Positions 47,473-59,800 of a stretch of 64,000 nucleotides of DNA are shown here, piece by piece. Position 1 is the stretch's first letter, and every line of letters begins with the position of its first letter. The notes under the pieces are model-generated. The model was not told where the DNA came from and searched no databases. It saw only the letters and a program-made list of their open reading frames with translations. The position numbers and the translations under genes were made by a program. The DNA comes from Krasilnikovozyma curviuscula (lineage: Eukaryota > Basidiomycota > Tremellomycetes > Cystofilobasidiales > Mrakiaceae): NCBI GenBank assembly GCA_014825775.1, contig MVAQ01000058.1:1-64000 (forward strand), read 5' to 3'.

Positions 47473-48686
47473 ATGTTCAGTCTCACTCGTCTTGTGCCCT
47501 CGCTGGCTGCCACGAGTTCCCTCGCCAGATCAACCTTGCCAGTCGCTCGCACCTTCTCAGCATCCTCCTCAATATTCAAAGGCAAGAAGGGTCACCTCCT
47601 GGTCCTCAAAAGCAACTACCCTGATCTTCCCTGGGCCAAGTATGGTGAGTTTACTCGTCTTGAGCCTGGCAGATCCTCACTAGTTCATTCTTGTGAGAAG
47701 CAAATGGCCCCTCTCTCCACTGAGGGCCACCATCTTACCTCTAGCGCGACTTTGTACTGACTCTCAATGTTCTTCTATGTTCTTGACAGAATCCTTCCGT
47801 GAGTGACCTTTGAAATACGTGTTTGTCGGGCAGAGAGTGCTTGTCCGAGGACAAGTCGATCAACAATCGTCTAATAGCAATAACGCCTTTCTGTCGATAG
47901 CGTCTGGCCCGAGCTCAGCATACTCAGTATACGTTGCAGACCGATGGGCTGAGTTGAAAGATGGATTGAATGGTGACGAAAAGCTTCCACCTCTTGCTGA
48001 GATTTCTATAGCCATCGGTACCGACTGGAAGGCCCTCCCTGAATCAGACAAGGAGGTGAGCCAACCCGATCACCTAGATCATTTCCTTTTGTAGAAAAAC
48101 TAGCTGAAACATTTCTTGAATTTGTCTGCTAGCCATACTACACCAAGTTCGAGGAGCTAAAGGAAGACTACTTGCATGCTTTCGCAACTTGGGAAGAAAG
48201 CCTTTCAGAAGGAGAGCTGGAAGGCGTTGATAAGATCAGAAAGTTAAGGAACATGAAATCGATCGCTTCAACGCTTGGTCAGAAGGTCAAGGAGCCTAAA
48301 CGTACATGACTGGTCTCTTGTCCCTCCAACTCGCCTGTTCTTTCTGACCGTACTTTTGCTGGCGGCTTCTTTCTCTTTCTACCTCTATAACAGCCAGGTC
48401 GGGATTCAACCAATACGTTGCTGACAACGTTAAGGCTGGTTCGTCATTTGCTGACGTTACGCAGTCTTGGAAGCCATTGTCCGAGGAAGAGAAGGAGGTG
48501 AGTTGAACTATTTTATGCTGCCTCTGCTACTCTCTGCTGTATCGACTCTGACAACTGTGGCGTGCTTTTCTTGATTCGTAGAGATACAACGACATTGCTG
48601 ACAACTGGAATATCGAACATGGCTTCCCATCGCGCAGTGACAAGGCTGTCGCCAAGAAGAGCTCCAAGAAGTCCTCCAAAAACTAG
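47473..48686 (+). CDS. Mitochondrial two-HMG-box protein (Abf2/TFAM-like)
   Basis: Probable mtDNA packaging protein. ATG at 47473 gives a basic/Ser-rich presequence (MFSLTRLVPSLAATSSLARS). HMG box 1 is SGPSSAYSVYVADRWAELKD then ISIAIGTDWKALPESDKE and FEELKEDYLHAFATWEES. HMG box 2 is PRSGFNQYVADNVKAGSSFA then DVTQSWKPLSEEEKERYND. The tail is Lys/Ser-rich (KKSSKKSSKN), TAG at 48684-48686. Six exons; one is a candidate 9-nt micro-exon at 47790-47798. Two HMG boxes plus a presequence match Abf2/TFAM, but sequence divergence prevents naming an orthologue. It follows DNA2 by 287 nt on the same strand. Confidence 0.8.
47790..47798 (+). other. Candidate 9-nt micro-exon of the HMG-box gene
   Basis: AATCCTTCC lies between TTCTTGACAG and GTGAGTGACC. 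Inclusion gives KYESFPSGPSS and skipping gives KYASGPSS; both stay in frame. Confidence 0.5.
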
Positions 48687-48867
48687 ACTTTGATTATTGT
48701 ATAATTGAACAGATTGTGCTGGTACGATTAGTGGTAGCAGCTCGTGACGTGGATGCCCAATATGGCATTGACCAGCAATAATACACTTGCGCTATAATGG
48801 AATACCTTTCTATATCGATTTCATTACTCCTACTACTTCTTTTCCCTGACGTGAGGTATGCATACAT

Positions 48868-51600
48868 GAGTACCAGGGTCTCGAGTCAAAGCGTTGTTGT
48901 GGTTGCGTGCTTCGCCCCCACCTGCATTTGGCTTATTTCTTTTAGAAACGAATTTCGCACCGTCACCTCACCATTCCTCCTCCTTTGCTTGTTAGTGGGC
49001 ACCCGAGGTGTCTCCTTGGGTGTTGTCCTCAGGTCTGGAAGCGGACAGCGTCAGCCTACACTTCTCCTCCAAGAAAACTTCACGCTGCGAAGAAGAAGGC
49101 CTCAACGAGCCAATGGGACAGATCATTATCCTCCAAAGCAGCTCGAGTTCCAGGAAGCAGAACTCGTGCCCTTGAACAGAGTTCCAGTTTGCCAGCATTA
49201 AGGAACAAATCGACAGGTGCGACACTTTGGGAAAAAGTGCCCTCTTCAGCCTCAGCTCCTAGTCCGTCCAAAGCTGCTCCACCTTCGGAATCATCACCCA
49301 TAGCAGGACCTTCCTCCAGCTCTGAATTCACTGATGGTCCAACTCCTTTAAACCCCAAGCAGATTTCCACAACTCATCCTCAGTTCGAATCGGAGCGGCG
49401 GGTTGAATTGAAGGAGGGCGAGGTTTTGTCGTGGGAAGACCTGGCAATGTTCGTTGAACAGCGTAAGAAGAACAGTTTTGACACAGAGAAACAACGGAGG
49501 CTTGAAAAAGAAGCTGGAGCTGTCACCACAAAGCGTCCGCCAGGGTCCGTGCTGAAGTTATCACGATCTCCTCCTCAGCAACTTGAGAAATCAGTAGAAG
49601 GAAGTAACTCTCAACCTTTCCCAGCCTCCTCTCTTCCCCCTCCTCCTCCTCCTCCTCCTCATCCACCCAAACTTCCTCTACAAATCCCAAAACACAACGC
49701 ATCACTTTCAATTCAACCCCGGGAACTAAGCCGGAAGAAGCAGCGTCTCTCTCTGGCGTTGGCCCATAGCTCTAGCAATGGGGATATAGCTGCTCTTCAA
49801 GAGATGGGTCGTATCGATTCGTCTTCAGCTGTTGACCCTCGACTATCAGTGCCGGAGTGTTGTCGAGAGGAGGACTTGTCTCCCCTTCATCACAATCTAG
49901 TGAACGCTTGGGTGGTGAGTGAACTGACGCTGAACTGCACCTGCCTCTATTCCTCACATCTCTGTTTATATTCTAGTCAGCTGTTCCATCCGCAAAAGTT
50001 CTTGCAGACAGGAAGTTGATCATGAAAGTTCTCAGCGACAAAGTTCGATCAGACTACGGCTCAAACTACGAGGTGACTCTATTTGGGAGTACACTTACAG
50101 GATTGGATACTGGAGAGAGTGATTTGGATGTGCTGGTATTGGTGAGTGTCTTCAGGATGATGGTTGCAATCGACGTCGCTTTCTCAAGGTTATTTATTTC
50201 AACAGGACACAAACGCTCCTCTAGGATTTTCACCTGATGTGAACATATCTAAGCTTCCTGCAATCTACAACGTCTTCAAACTGGCCAAGTCAGTGAAGCA
50301 AACGCATCATTTCTCCCACCTTGAAACTATTAAGTGGGCACGCACGCCAATCGTCAAGTGCATTCACAAATCTACAAACATACAACTCGATATCAAGTGA
50401 GTTGAGTTCCATTAAGATTTTGGTTTTCTACAACCAGATTGCTGATTTGGAACGTTTCGCAGCGTCAACAACCTAGGAGGAAGATACAATACCATCATGA
50501 TCTCCTCATATCTTCAGCTATCTCCCTACGTTCTTGGTCCTCTTAACTTTGCAGCCAAACAACTCTTCGGTACTTATGGCTTGCGAGGCCAGGGGGGTGA
50601 TCCTCTCAAACCACCTGGATTCTCATCCTACTCCATCACACTGCTGTGTATCTCATTCCTTCAAATCAAGGGTTATCTTCCCAATCTTCAATCGCCATCA
50701 TTATTGCAGGACTCATCTATCACACCAGCTACCATCTGGGTTGACTACGGTCAGAAAGTTGGCTCACCTACTGAAGTTGCCTTCGTGCCGTTCTCGGGGC
50801 TGCCAGCGAAGGTCACTGAATACTGGATGAAGAAGAATGAAGGAGTTGACGTGGGAGATCTAATGGTTGATTTCTTAAGGTTTTATGGGGGCGATAGCGG
50901 AGAGTGGGACTGGAAGCAACATACCTCATCAATTCGAAGTGGTGGATTACTGATGAGAGGGGCAGAGCCATCACACCCTGCGATCACATTCTCCAAACCA
51001 GCGATTGATAATGTGGAAGAAACTCAACCTATTAGCTCCAACCCTTTATCATCAGCAGAAGTCAAACTTCTTCCACAAGATGTACCCGCCGCTCTTGAAT
51101 CTGCACCTCAAAATCTCACTCCATCAGCGTCAGCAGCATCCACGCTAGCCGCCCCATTTGAAGGTTATTCACCCGATCAACGGCTTCTCCTCTCTTCTGC
51201 CACCATCCCTCCACCCCTTAACCCACCTCTCATAGATCATCCAGCCGAGACGAATCTTAGCCACATGCCGATAGAAACCGACATCCCCACACCTCTCGCG
51301 CCTTCTATGGACGCTTTGCCCCTTCTACTATCAAAAGCTGATATGTTGCGGTGGTCACGATCGGCGCTGGTACTTCAAGACCCCTTCACCCTCAACAAAA
51401 ACTGCCTACAGCCAATCTCCGACGACGTGGCTGAAAAGGCTAAAGCTCTAATGAGGGATGCTGGAAGGCTTCTTAAAGATGGGGGAACTGATTGGGAAAC
51501 GCTGGTTAAGGGGACAGGGCATCCTCAACTGAAAGGAACATGGCGGCCGAAGCGGCAACCAATCAAGGTTCCCACCGTCAGGTTAGATCAGGAGCAATAG
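48868..51600 (+). CDS. Non-canonical poly(A)/nucleotidyl polymerase (Cid1/PAP-associated family)
   Basis: RNA nucleotidyltransferase of the Pol-beta superfamily. The catalytic core reads LFGSTLTGLDTGESDLDVLV (G-S...D-x-D metal site) and STNIQLDIKVNNLGGRYNT (third Asp). The central and PAP-associated parts follow: PYVLGPLNFAAKQLFGTYGL, FSSYSITLLCISFLQIKGYL, VGDLMVDFLRFYGG and LQDPFTLNKNCLQPIS. The N-terminal 300 residues are disordered and Ser/Pro-rich with a polyproline run. TAG at 51598-51600. The start is uncertain: an exon from the ATG at 48868 or at 48797 can splice in phase 0 to an exon starting with GTC TGG AAG after TGTCCTCAG. Whether it adds A or U, and whether it is nuclear, cytosolic or mitochondrial, cannot be decided. 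Confidence 0.82.
49639..49660 (+). repeat. (CCT)n polyproline tract
   Basis: Tandem CCT triplets encoding a polyproline run in the disordered N-terminal region of the poly(A) polymerase-like gene. Confidence 0.85.
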
Positions 51601-51715
51601 TAGCTAAGTAGATACCAGTAGGTACCCATTTAGGTCGAATAGAGAAGTCTTTCTACTCGAGAGCACGCTTTGATTTCCATGCAAGTTTTTATACAATTTA
51701 CGCTCAATCGCTTAA

Positions 51716-53278
51716 TCACACTGGAGAAATAAACTTCATTACCCGTTCGTAAGCCAGGAATACAATTCCACCACTCATCTAGTCATGACAGAAAGAAGTG
51801 TAACTATATTCAGCTACATCTCAAGTTAGGTAACAAAGAGAATACTCACTGATAGTCTCGCCAGTCTAGGAGTTGTGCCCTTCCAGAATCTAAGAATTCC
51901 TTCTTCAGTCGCAATACGGTATCCACAGTGGAAAATATTCCTGTATTCTGCTTTGGCTGTAAGCGACTGCATCCTAGTCTTGATAACATCTAATGGCATA
52001 GTCGAGTCTGTTTCAAACCATTAAGTAATGAGAGTGTCAGAAGTTAGATGTGAAGGAAGACTACAGATCCGCAAAACTCACAGACTGTCACAATTCCAGC
52101 CATGGCACCGATTCCAAACGTCACACCGGCTGGCAAAGCCTGTCCTGGTGGAGCGTTCCCTTGAACAGCTTGCTTCAAGGTGGAGTAAGTAGTGAATCGT
52201 ACAGCTGAATTCGCACCTTGTCGCAAGATCTGGCCCGATGAAGAAATGAGTTGATGTTACCACGGGATTTTGGCAACCAAGCACTTACGACAGACGAGAG
52301 TCCCTTGTAAATGCCACCAATTCCTTCCTGCCTAATGATTTCCTTCGTTCCGTGAACTAAACCATGGAACTGAGGCACGGATCTTCGAGAGTCTTCAATC
52401 AATTTGGTTCTTCATTATGCAGTGTGACATGTATTAGTCGGAATACATAGTAGACTACCACAGGACAAGCAAGGAAAGTTCAGGACGCATACATACTTAA
52501 TGGTTTCAGACGGAGTGACAGCAAAGATTGCTTCAGTTGAACCGGCCAACAGGCCGGCTGTCAAGAAAGGACATGTATGTAAATTAATGCGATCGTCTGA
52601 TAAGCACCTATCCTGACACTCTCACCTAACAGACTCCTTGGAGCAGTCAATTTACCCTTAGTGGTGAGAGGATGAACTTTTCAGGGCCGGTTGAGACCTT
52701 TATGAAACGATTATTTGTGCGACTAACCATATCGTCTGCCAGTTTGCTCTTGTAGTAGTCATAACTCAAAAATCGTACACCAGCCTTGAGAGAGTTGCCA
52801 GCTACTAACGCACCGCATCCTGCGTAGAGACCTGATATTCCCTTGGTCTGAATCGTGTTTCGAATGATCGTTATCGGTCCTGGTGGCTGAGAAGAGGAAG
52901 AAGGCGAAAGCAGAAGGACATTAGCTAACTTGCATACTCTCTGTCCTGTTAGGAAGTCAAAGAGAACCTCACTTTAGAACCTGATTGAGCGGTGAGCTGA
53001 CTCTGAGTCTTGACGAACTAAATTTTGAAGTAGGAAATAATGCCGATCGAGTCAGAATTGATTAAGTTCCTTCTAAATACGTAGCATTCGGTCTGATTCC
53101 GTCACTATAGAGTACTGATTACTCTGGTTGCCGTTTTGAAGTGATAGATATGACATACTTCAGTTGGGTAGGTCACGAAGCCTTCCACAGCGCCGGCGAC
53201 TGTTCCTGCAGTCAAAGAGGCCCATAGAGACTCCTTCTTCTTAGGCTTGGAGGTTGTTGTAGGTACTGTAGCCGCCAT
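51716..53278 (-). CDS. CTP1: Mitochondrial tricarboxylate (citrate) carrier
   Basis: SLC25A1-type inner-membrane carrier exporting citrate in exchange for malate or another tricarboxylate. Start ATG at 53278 (MAATVPTTTSKPKKKESLWA). The repeats carry carrier signatures: TAGTVAGAVEGFVTYPTEFV then KTQSQL; AGSTEAIFAVTPSETIKTKL; MAGIVTVYSTMPLDVIKTRM. Between them are GISGLYAGCGALVAGNSLKA, IRQEGIGGIYKGLSSVILRQ and GANSAVRFTTYSTLKQAV. The C-terminus is RFWKGTTPRLARLSMSGGIV then FLAYERVMKFISPV and TGA at 51716-51718. PTE-x-x-KTQ and PSE-x-x-KTK are typical of CTP rather than other SLC25 members. Eight exons or so; about 300 residues. A second citrate carrier, YHM2, is in the same window. Confidence 0.92.
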
Positions 53279-53448
53279 AGTTCCTCACGAAGAAATTAAA
53301 TGCGAAGAATTGTCGGGATTTTGACCGTCGAAGGAATCTCGGCGCAACTTCGAAGTCGAGTCGAACACCAATCTTGAACTGGGGTGATTCTGGGGAATGA
53401 GATGCCTACTTTGGACGATATAGTAGGAGGTAGGCTCGAAATTACTGA

Positions 53449-54943
53449 ATGCTGAATGTTAGGTTACAAACCCTGCTAAGTTGGTCGCTGTTGAATTTAG
53501 TTGTGGGGGCATTCGCTCTGCCCGTTTGCTGGATTCTGCTGGCTTCGGTTGCGATTTCTCTTTCAGGAACTTGGAACCTAACAGCAGCTCAGACTACAGC
53601 TACCTTCGTGCTCTCTGGTATCGCTTTGCTTACTTTGCTAACAAGTATGCCGATTGCCTCACATCAACGCCCGCGTTTCAACTTCTCTGACCAGGTTTCA
53701 ATGCTTTGCAGAGCTGCTTCTTCACATAAGTCATCGGTATCGTAATAAGCCGTTCCGTTTGTTTCCTCCTAGTGCCAAGCTAGACTGGAAGAAACAGGTT
53801 GTGCTCATCACTGGCGGATCCAGTGGGATCGGTGCGCTGTTGGCGTCCAAGGTCATTGGAAAGGGCGCAAAAGGTGAGTCTCACTATTAGTAACATCTGC
53901 CGATTAATATTTTAAAACTGATCTCTGTACAAGCAGTTGTGATTCTGGACATTCAGCCCCCGCCGCCGCAGTTGGCAGCTTCACCAGACAGCAACATCAG
54001 CTTCTACCAATGCAACATCTGTTCTTACGATGCCGTTCAAGAAGTTGGAGATCAAATTAAGGCTGATACTGGTAATATACCTACCATCCTCGTCAACAAC
54101 GCAGGAATAGTGAAAGGAAAACCTGTTCTAGATCTGACAGAGGAAGATATCAATGAGTGAGTCCTTGAGACTTCTTGGCATGATCTTTCCAGCTTCTTCA
54201 TTTGATATGGACTGTTTTTTACAGGGTGGTCGGTGTCAATTATACGTCCAACTTCTGGACACTGAAGCAGTTCCTTCCATCGATGATCGCCAACAATGCA
54301 GGACATGTAGTCAGTTTTTATTATACAGCCCCTCTCTCTCATCTTTCCAAGAGCTAATGATTTTTGGTGTAGGTAACAATCACGTCAGTAATGGGCCTCG
54401 TTGGGTCGTCTCATATGACAGACTACACATCCTCCAAAGCCGCCCTCTTTCAACTGCACGAATCTCTCCGATACGAACTCGACCACCACCACCGCGCTGT
54501 TTCAGTAAGAACAACTCTTGTCGTTCCTGGACATGTGAACACGAAGATGTTTGAAGGGGTCAAGCTGAGTCAGAGCTGGATTGCAAAGTTCGCTACCCCC
54601 ACTTTGGTGAGACTTAGATTCATACTTGGTCTCTGCTTGTAAAGAGAACTTACAGTGGGTTCTGCCCAGCAGGATGCATCTTTCGTAGCTGATCGAATCA
54701 TTGACGCGCTCGATCGCGTTGAGTCAACAACAATCATGTTGCCCCTTTACGTCAACATTGTTCCCATCGTTCGATGGCTACCCAGTTTTATGAGAGATTT
54801 CTTCCAATGGGTGAGTCGTTTATCTTTCTCGCCAGTTTTACACGTAGTCGATATAGCTGAGAACTGCGACTTGTTGTCATCTTGTGAATGGGTAGATGGG
54901 AGGGGCTAACAATGCGATGACGAGTTTCGCAAAGAGGTCTTAA
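53449..54943 (+). CDS. Membrane-anchored short-chain dehydrogenase (SDR16C / RDH10-like)
   Basis: NAD(P)-dependent oxidoreductase of unknown substrate, probably at the ER or lipid droplets. ATG at 53449; two N-terminal hydrophobic segments (ALPVCWILLASVAIS; ATFVLSGIALLTLLT). Then the Rossmann fold: LDWKKQVVLITGGSSGIGAL (cofactor motif), SFYQCNICSYDAVQEVGDQI, ILVNNAGIVKGKPVLDLTEE and VTITSVMGLVGSSHMTDYTS. The catalytic YTSSK follows, and LVVPGHVNTKMFEG resembles the post-catalytic motif of the RDH10/HSD17B11 group. Ends NAMTSFAKRS, TAA at 54941-54943. The first intron uses the acceptor ATGCTTTGCAG to keep frame. The substrate (retinoid, steroid or lipid-like) cannot be stated. Confidence 0.82.
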
Positions 54944-55321
54944 GTTTGATAGACTTTTATATGAAAGTGGATGTATCATCATTTCAGCCTTTGGTTGGGG
55001 ATGCCCTTTGATCTGGAAGATGATTGAGTTGCAACCGGCGGGTGTCCGGGCACGCATGACAACCAGCTTCTTCAAGCGCCGGGGGCTATCTTTCTCTTTT
55101 GCCGAATCAAGCAGAAGCTGATAATCAGTGAGAATAAACTCTCTCGGATCGTCGGTCGTTATTACTAGGTGTCATGGTTTCTGACCAAATTCACGTTGAT
55201 TACAAAGCAGCTGAGGGGTTGCCGAGGCTCAACCTTACTAAACAAAGCCGACCCTGATAGTATAAGGACTGGCGCTGCTGGTTCTCCAAAGACCGAAAAT
55301 TCAACATCTAATATCAACATA
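54944..55321. other. Intergenic between two SDR genes
   Basis: 378-nt tandem spacer. It contains the promoter of the second SDR; an antisense ORF here has no recognisable content. Confidence 0.4.
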
Positions 55322-56654
55322 ATGGCCCGATTCAGTGTTTTCACGTTCCTGAGAAATCAATACCGTGCCATCGCGGTTCCCCAGGGCGATTTGACAGGTC
55401 GCGTCGTGATCATCACTGGCTCGAATGGTCCGACTTCCAGATGTTCTTTCTCATCTCTAAAAACTCACTAATTTTCTGGCCTGTTACTCCAGGCGGTCTT
55501 GGCTTCGAAGCAGCCAAACTCATTTCCGGTATGAAACCAACCAAGCTCATCCTCGCAGTAAGAAACATGAAAGCAGGTGAAGAGGCAGCTCTCGCAATTG
55601 TTGAACACAGCGGAGGAAAAGTTTCTCCGGAGGTCTGGGAGGTGGATATGGCTGACATGGTGAGCGTCAATGTGTTTGGCAAGAGAGTCAATGAGGAGTT
55701 GGATAGGTTAGACGTCTTTGTGAGTTCTGGATTCGAGTTTACACCTAATTGAGCATAGATACTTGAAAATCTGAAAACTTGGTTTCTCTTTAATGGGTAG
55801 ATATCAAATGCTGGTGTTGTTCAAGCTGAACGACTGCTGACCAAAGATGGGTTCGAACAAGGGTGAGATGTCTCCTACATTTCCTCATTTTCTCCGTCTG
55901 ACTTTCCCTTTCTCAAATACAGTCTTCAGGTTAACAGCATAGCAAATGCTCTCGTCTGCTACCTCGTACTTCCAAAGCTCCAGGAAACAGCTAAACTACA
56001 GCCCCTGACTACAAATCCAACGTTCAAACCGCACCTTACCATCGTCGCCTCGGATTTGCATCTCATGGTCAGCAGTCTCCCAAAAACAAACATTATTGAC
56101 ACGTTAAATCAGGAAACCGAACCCAAGAAGCTGAACTACGTTCGGTACGGCGAGACCAAAAGTAACTCATGCTTTGTGTGTTTTGAGAAAGTTTGAAGCT
56201 GGTGACTCATTCCTTTCTTTCTCAATCGACCGTAACAGCTCTGAACGTCTTCAACTCTCGATCTCTCGCTGAGCTGGCTGGCCCAGGTGTAGTCGTAAAC
56301 ACGATGACGCCCGGCGCATGTAAATCCAACTTCAACAATGCGTCCCAGGGCACCCTCACCTTCAGCGTCTTGCAGTTCCTTTTAGCGCGTTCTGGTGAGG
56401 TAGGAGCAAGAACGATTGTTGATGCTGCTTTGAGAAGCGACATGACAAAGGATGGAGACGCAGCGTACTATGATTCTTGCATTCTGTCTGAGTGAGTTTA
56501 TTGTTCGTTCCCCAATCCTGAATGAACCGGCTCAGTTCTTTCTCTGCTTAGGCCGTCTGATTTGGTGATTTCTCCTGAAGGAAGAAGGATTCAGCAGGCC
56601 GTTTGGGAGGAGATGAAGGCAATTTGGGCAAGGAAGGCGGGAGTGACTTTCTAG
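55322..56654 (+). CDS. Short-chain dehydrogenase (RDH12/WWOX-like SDR)
   Basis: NAD(P)-dependent oxidoreductase of unknown substrate. ATG at 55322 (MARFSVFTFLRNQYRAIAVP). Motifs after splicing: LTGRVVIITGSNGGLGFEAA (TGxxxGxG), LILAVRNMKAGEEAALAI, VWEVDMADMVSVNVFGKRV, ISNAGVVQAERLLTKDGFEQ (NAG), LQVNSIANALVCYLVLPKL, then a catalytic Ser in LTIVASDLHLM. The Y-x3-K pair is in VRYGETK, with intron donor GTAACT just after. Then PGVVVNTMTPGACKSNFNNA. Ends IWARKAGVTF, TAG at 56652-56654. About seven exons. No transmembrane anchor, unlike the SDR upstream; the two are not close copies of each other. Confidence 0.82.
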
Positions 56655-56857
56655 ATCCTGAATGTGTTGATATAGATGTTCTTCTACACAAATGATGTGA
56701 CAATGATATTCCAGCTCTTTCAGATCGAGCGCCGCCGGTAACGCTGCGATGTTACGGCGCTGCTGGCCCAGCTTCGAGCTTTGTCATTGTCATCGAGGCG
56801 CTAGCCCGGTTGCAGCCCGCGACGCCCAAAAGACCCCCGGAGCTAGTTTGGACGACA

Positions 56858-59800
56858 ATGCCAGCTGTTACCTTGACTAGTGAGAAGAAAACGTATCCCT
56901 GCACAGTGGACGGGTGCGACAAAGGTCAGTGGGAGTCTGGAATACTAGCTCCGGCACCGCTAGAAGGGACAATTCTGACCTTCTGGTACCTTTTTATTGC
57001 TTGCTGTCTCCAGTCTATGCTAGGGTGGGCTCATCCTTCTTTCTAATTAATGTACCACCCTTGAGCTGACCTGTCTCCTCCTAGCTCGAATATCTGCAAC
57101 GGCATGAGAGGAAACGTTGGTGTCCAGCTTCACGTTCGTCCGTTGCCCGAACGATACACTGAGCGACTTCTCTTTATCCCAATAGACGCAGATATTCGGC
57201 CTTTCCCATGTTCCCTCTGTGACAAGACCTTCTCTAGATCGGACGTCCTGTACAGGCACAAGGCCAAGCAGCACCCTGGAGGAGCAGCCGACACTGGCTC
57301 GGCGGGCAAGAAGGGAAGCGCTGCTACTGGTTCAGCAGCTTCTGCCAGAGACAAAGCCAACCCATACCCACTTCCGAATAACACAGTTCCCTCCAATGAG
57401 CCTCGAGTCGTGCCCAATGAGCCTACAAGCGAAGGTGCGCATTGTTCCCCTTTCGTTAGGATTGCTACTAGACGCCAGTCGCTCACAGCCCTGTCAATTG
57501 TGATTGATCTTATAGAGTTTGGTAGAGGAGCTTTCGACTTTGTAACCATGATGCTCAGTGGTGCGAATCAACCAGTCTTTGAGTCTCAGGTCACTCCCAT
57601 CATTCCTTCAGCTTCTTCAGACTCGCCGCCGACTACCGCGAATGGAACCTCATCTGCATCCCCGGAAGACAATCAATCATCGATCTCACATCTTCCTGTG
57701 CCTTCGTCGTTGGTGATAGGGAATGAAAGAGGCAACGACCTGTTCCAGCTACCACTTTCATCGGCGTTTGACTCCTCCACCATTGAAGACCTCACAACAA
57801 CAGCAGATGGAAGCTCAACGTATCCATTCTCGGCATTTACCGGTATGATGGAAGACACCAACTCTTCTGTTAACAAGTACTCCAACGGTGCTGTAATCCC
57901 TCCAGTAGACGAAGCTCCGCTGGCGCTCTTCAGCCCTTTCGACCCTTTGATTGACTACGGCACCCCGCCATCCCCATCCTTCGCCGCGTATCTCCTTGGT
58001 ATAGACTCAACAATTGGCTCTACTATGGCTTACGACGAGCAAAACCTGTTCACCCAATCCGACGAAGCTTATTACTCCAACAACACTAACGACAATAACA
58101 ACGCCAAACAGACATTTGCCACATTGCAGAACCTCGATATATTTGAGCCAGAAAAGACACTCCATCGAGTTGAGATGAACGAGGTAAAGCAAAGGATGGG
58201 AACGATGACGAAGGCCGAAGATGATGCGTTTTATATTGGCAAAACTTGGTTTGGTTCGGCTTTCAAGTACGACCTCTTGCTCGTCATCTATCCTTTATCA
58301 GCTTCATCGCTGATCATTGCCCGCTCACATTCTTTAGGGTAAATCACTGGAAGTTGCCAGACGTTCATACGATGTCTGAAGTTGGCAAAAGGACAATTTT
58401 GGACTTGAACCCTCGATTCGGGTCCATGCTGCACGTCCCAACCTTCCGACTGAAAGAGGCCCAGGGTTGTATTGCTTTTGTAAGTCCCACACATTGTCCC
58501 CGTTCCTATCAGGCGGTTCCAAACTGACAGCTTTTTCAACCGCAGACTTCGTGTGTGATTGGGTATCCGATCGAGAGCGTCGTTTCGAGGGATAAATGTA
58601 CGACGCTCGTCCGTGCTTTCTCGCGAAACAGTGCTTCTGTCGGACCAAACACTAACCTCCACACCGACTGGAATGTGAGTACCCCAGCCCTAGTATTGAT
58701 ATAAAGCTTGTGGACAAACTCTGACAGATATCCGCCATCTTCAGATCGCAACGGTTCAAGCGCTGCTTCTCTGCAATGCTCCTGCCATCCTTTATGGTTC
58801 GGAAGACGATAGAATGGTTTCGTTCAAGAACTTGAATACAATCATCCCAATCGCTCGTCGAACGGGTATATTTGGTCAGTTCTACAACTCTCTTCTCTTG
58901 AGCGTATTCTCACAAACTCTACTTGCTCGTCGTATAGATCCTTTCTTTGGCCACGCTTCCAATCGTCTGATCGTCCCTGTAAATGCTCTGTTTTGGCTCG
59001 AAGGTGGTGGAAGGCAAAACTTGGATGCGTCCTGGAGAAGATGGATCCATATTGAATCGACACGACGAACGGCTTGGTCGGCATACCTGCTTGACTCGCA
59101 CGCGTATATTGTCACGAAGAAACTCAACTTGCATCCTAGAGATATGTCTGCGTTCCCATTACCTGCGCCAGATTCTCTTTGGGAAGGTCAGTCCAACGTT
59201 CTACGAGAGATGGTATCCATCGCCTAACTTTATTTTTGTCTTTCAGCACCCACTGCTGAAGCTTGGGCTAGAAGCATCCTCACTTGGAGCGGTTCTCTCA
59301 CGCTAGGTGATGCTATTGAACTGCACTACCAGGAGAACCTGTCACCCCCACAATCAGCGACGTCCTTCGACGCGTTTAGTGGGTCGATGGGAAGCCAGTT
59401 GGAGAAGCACCAGCTCGGCCCGTTTGCAATGAACTGTATCATTGTTACACTCCTAAGAGCCATTTTGGATGTCGGTTGCACAGGTATCAGTGCTGAGGGG
59501 CGGGAGGATAAGTGGATTGGATCACTCGGCTATCTAACTGAGTTGGAAACTTTGGTTCTTTATTCGAATGCGCTCGATAAGGTACGCAATTTGTTTCCTC
59601 CTTTGCATTCTTGAATCATTTGTTTATCATTGCTCTTTCATCAGTGGAAGTCTGCGTGGGATGCTGATGAGACTTGCACAGCTGGGCGTACTCTGTCTGC
59701 TCGTCCATCTCAAACAAACACCGATCCCAAACCAGATAATATCCAGGCCCGGTTTAACTTCGCCAACAATGTCGGCCAAGCACCCTTACCTGACCTCACC

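Noticed and set aside
49080..49225. Alternative frames over the poly(A) polymerase N-terminus, including a hydrophobic ORF from 48797
   Set aside because: The hydrophobic frame ends before the conserved core and is not in its frame; only the first few codons could serve as an alternative first exon.
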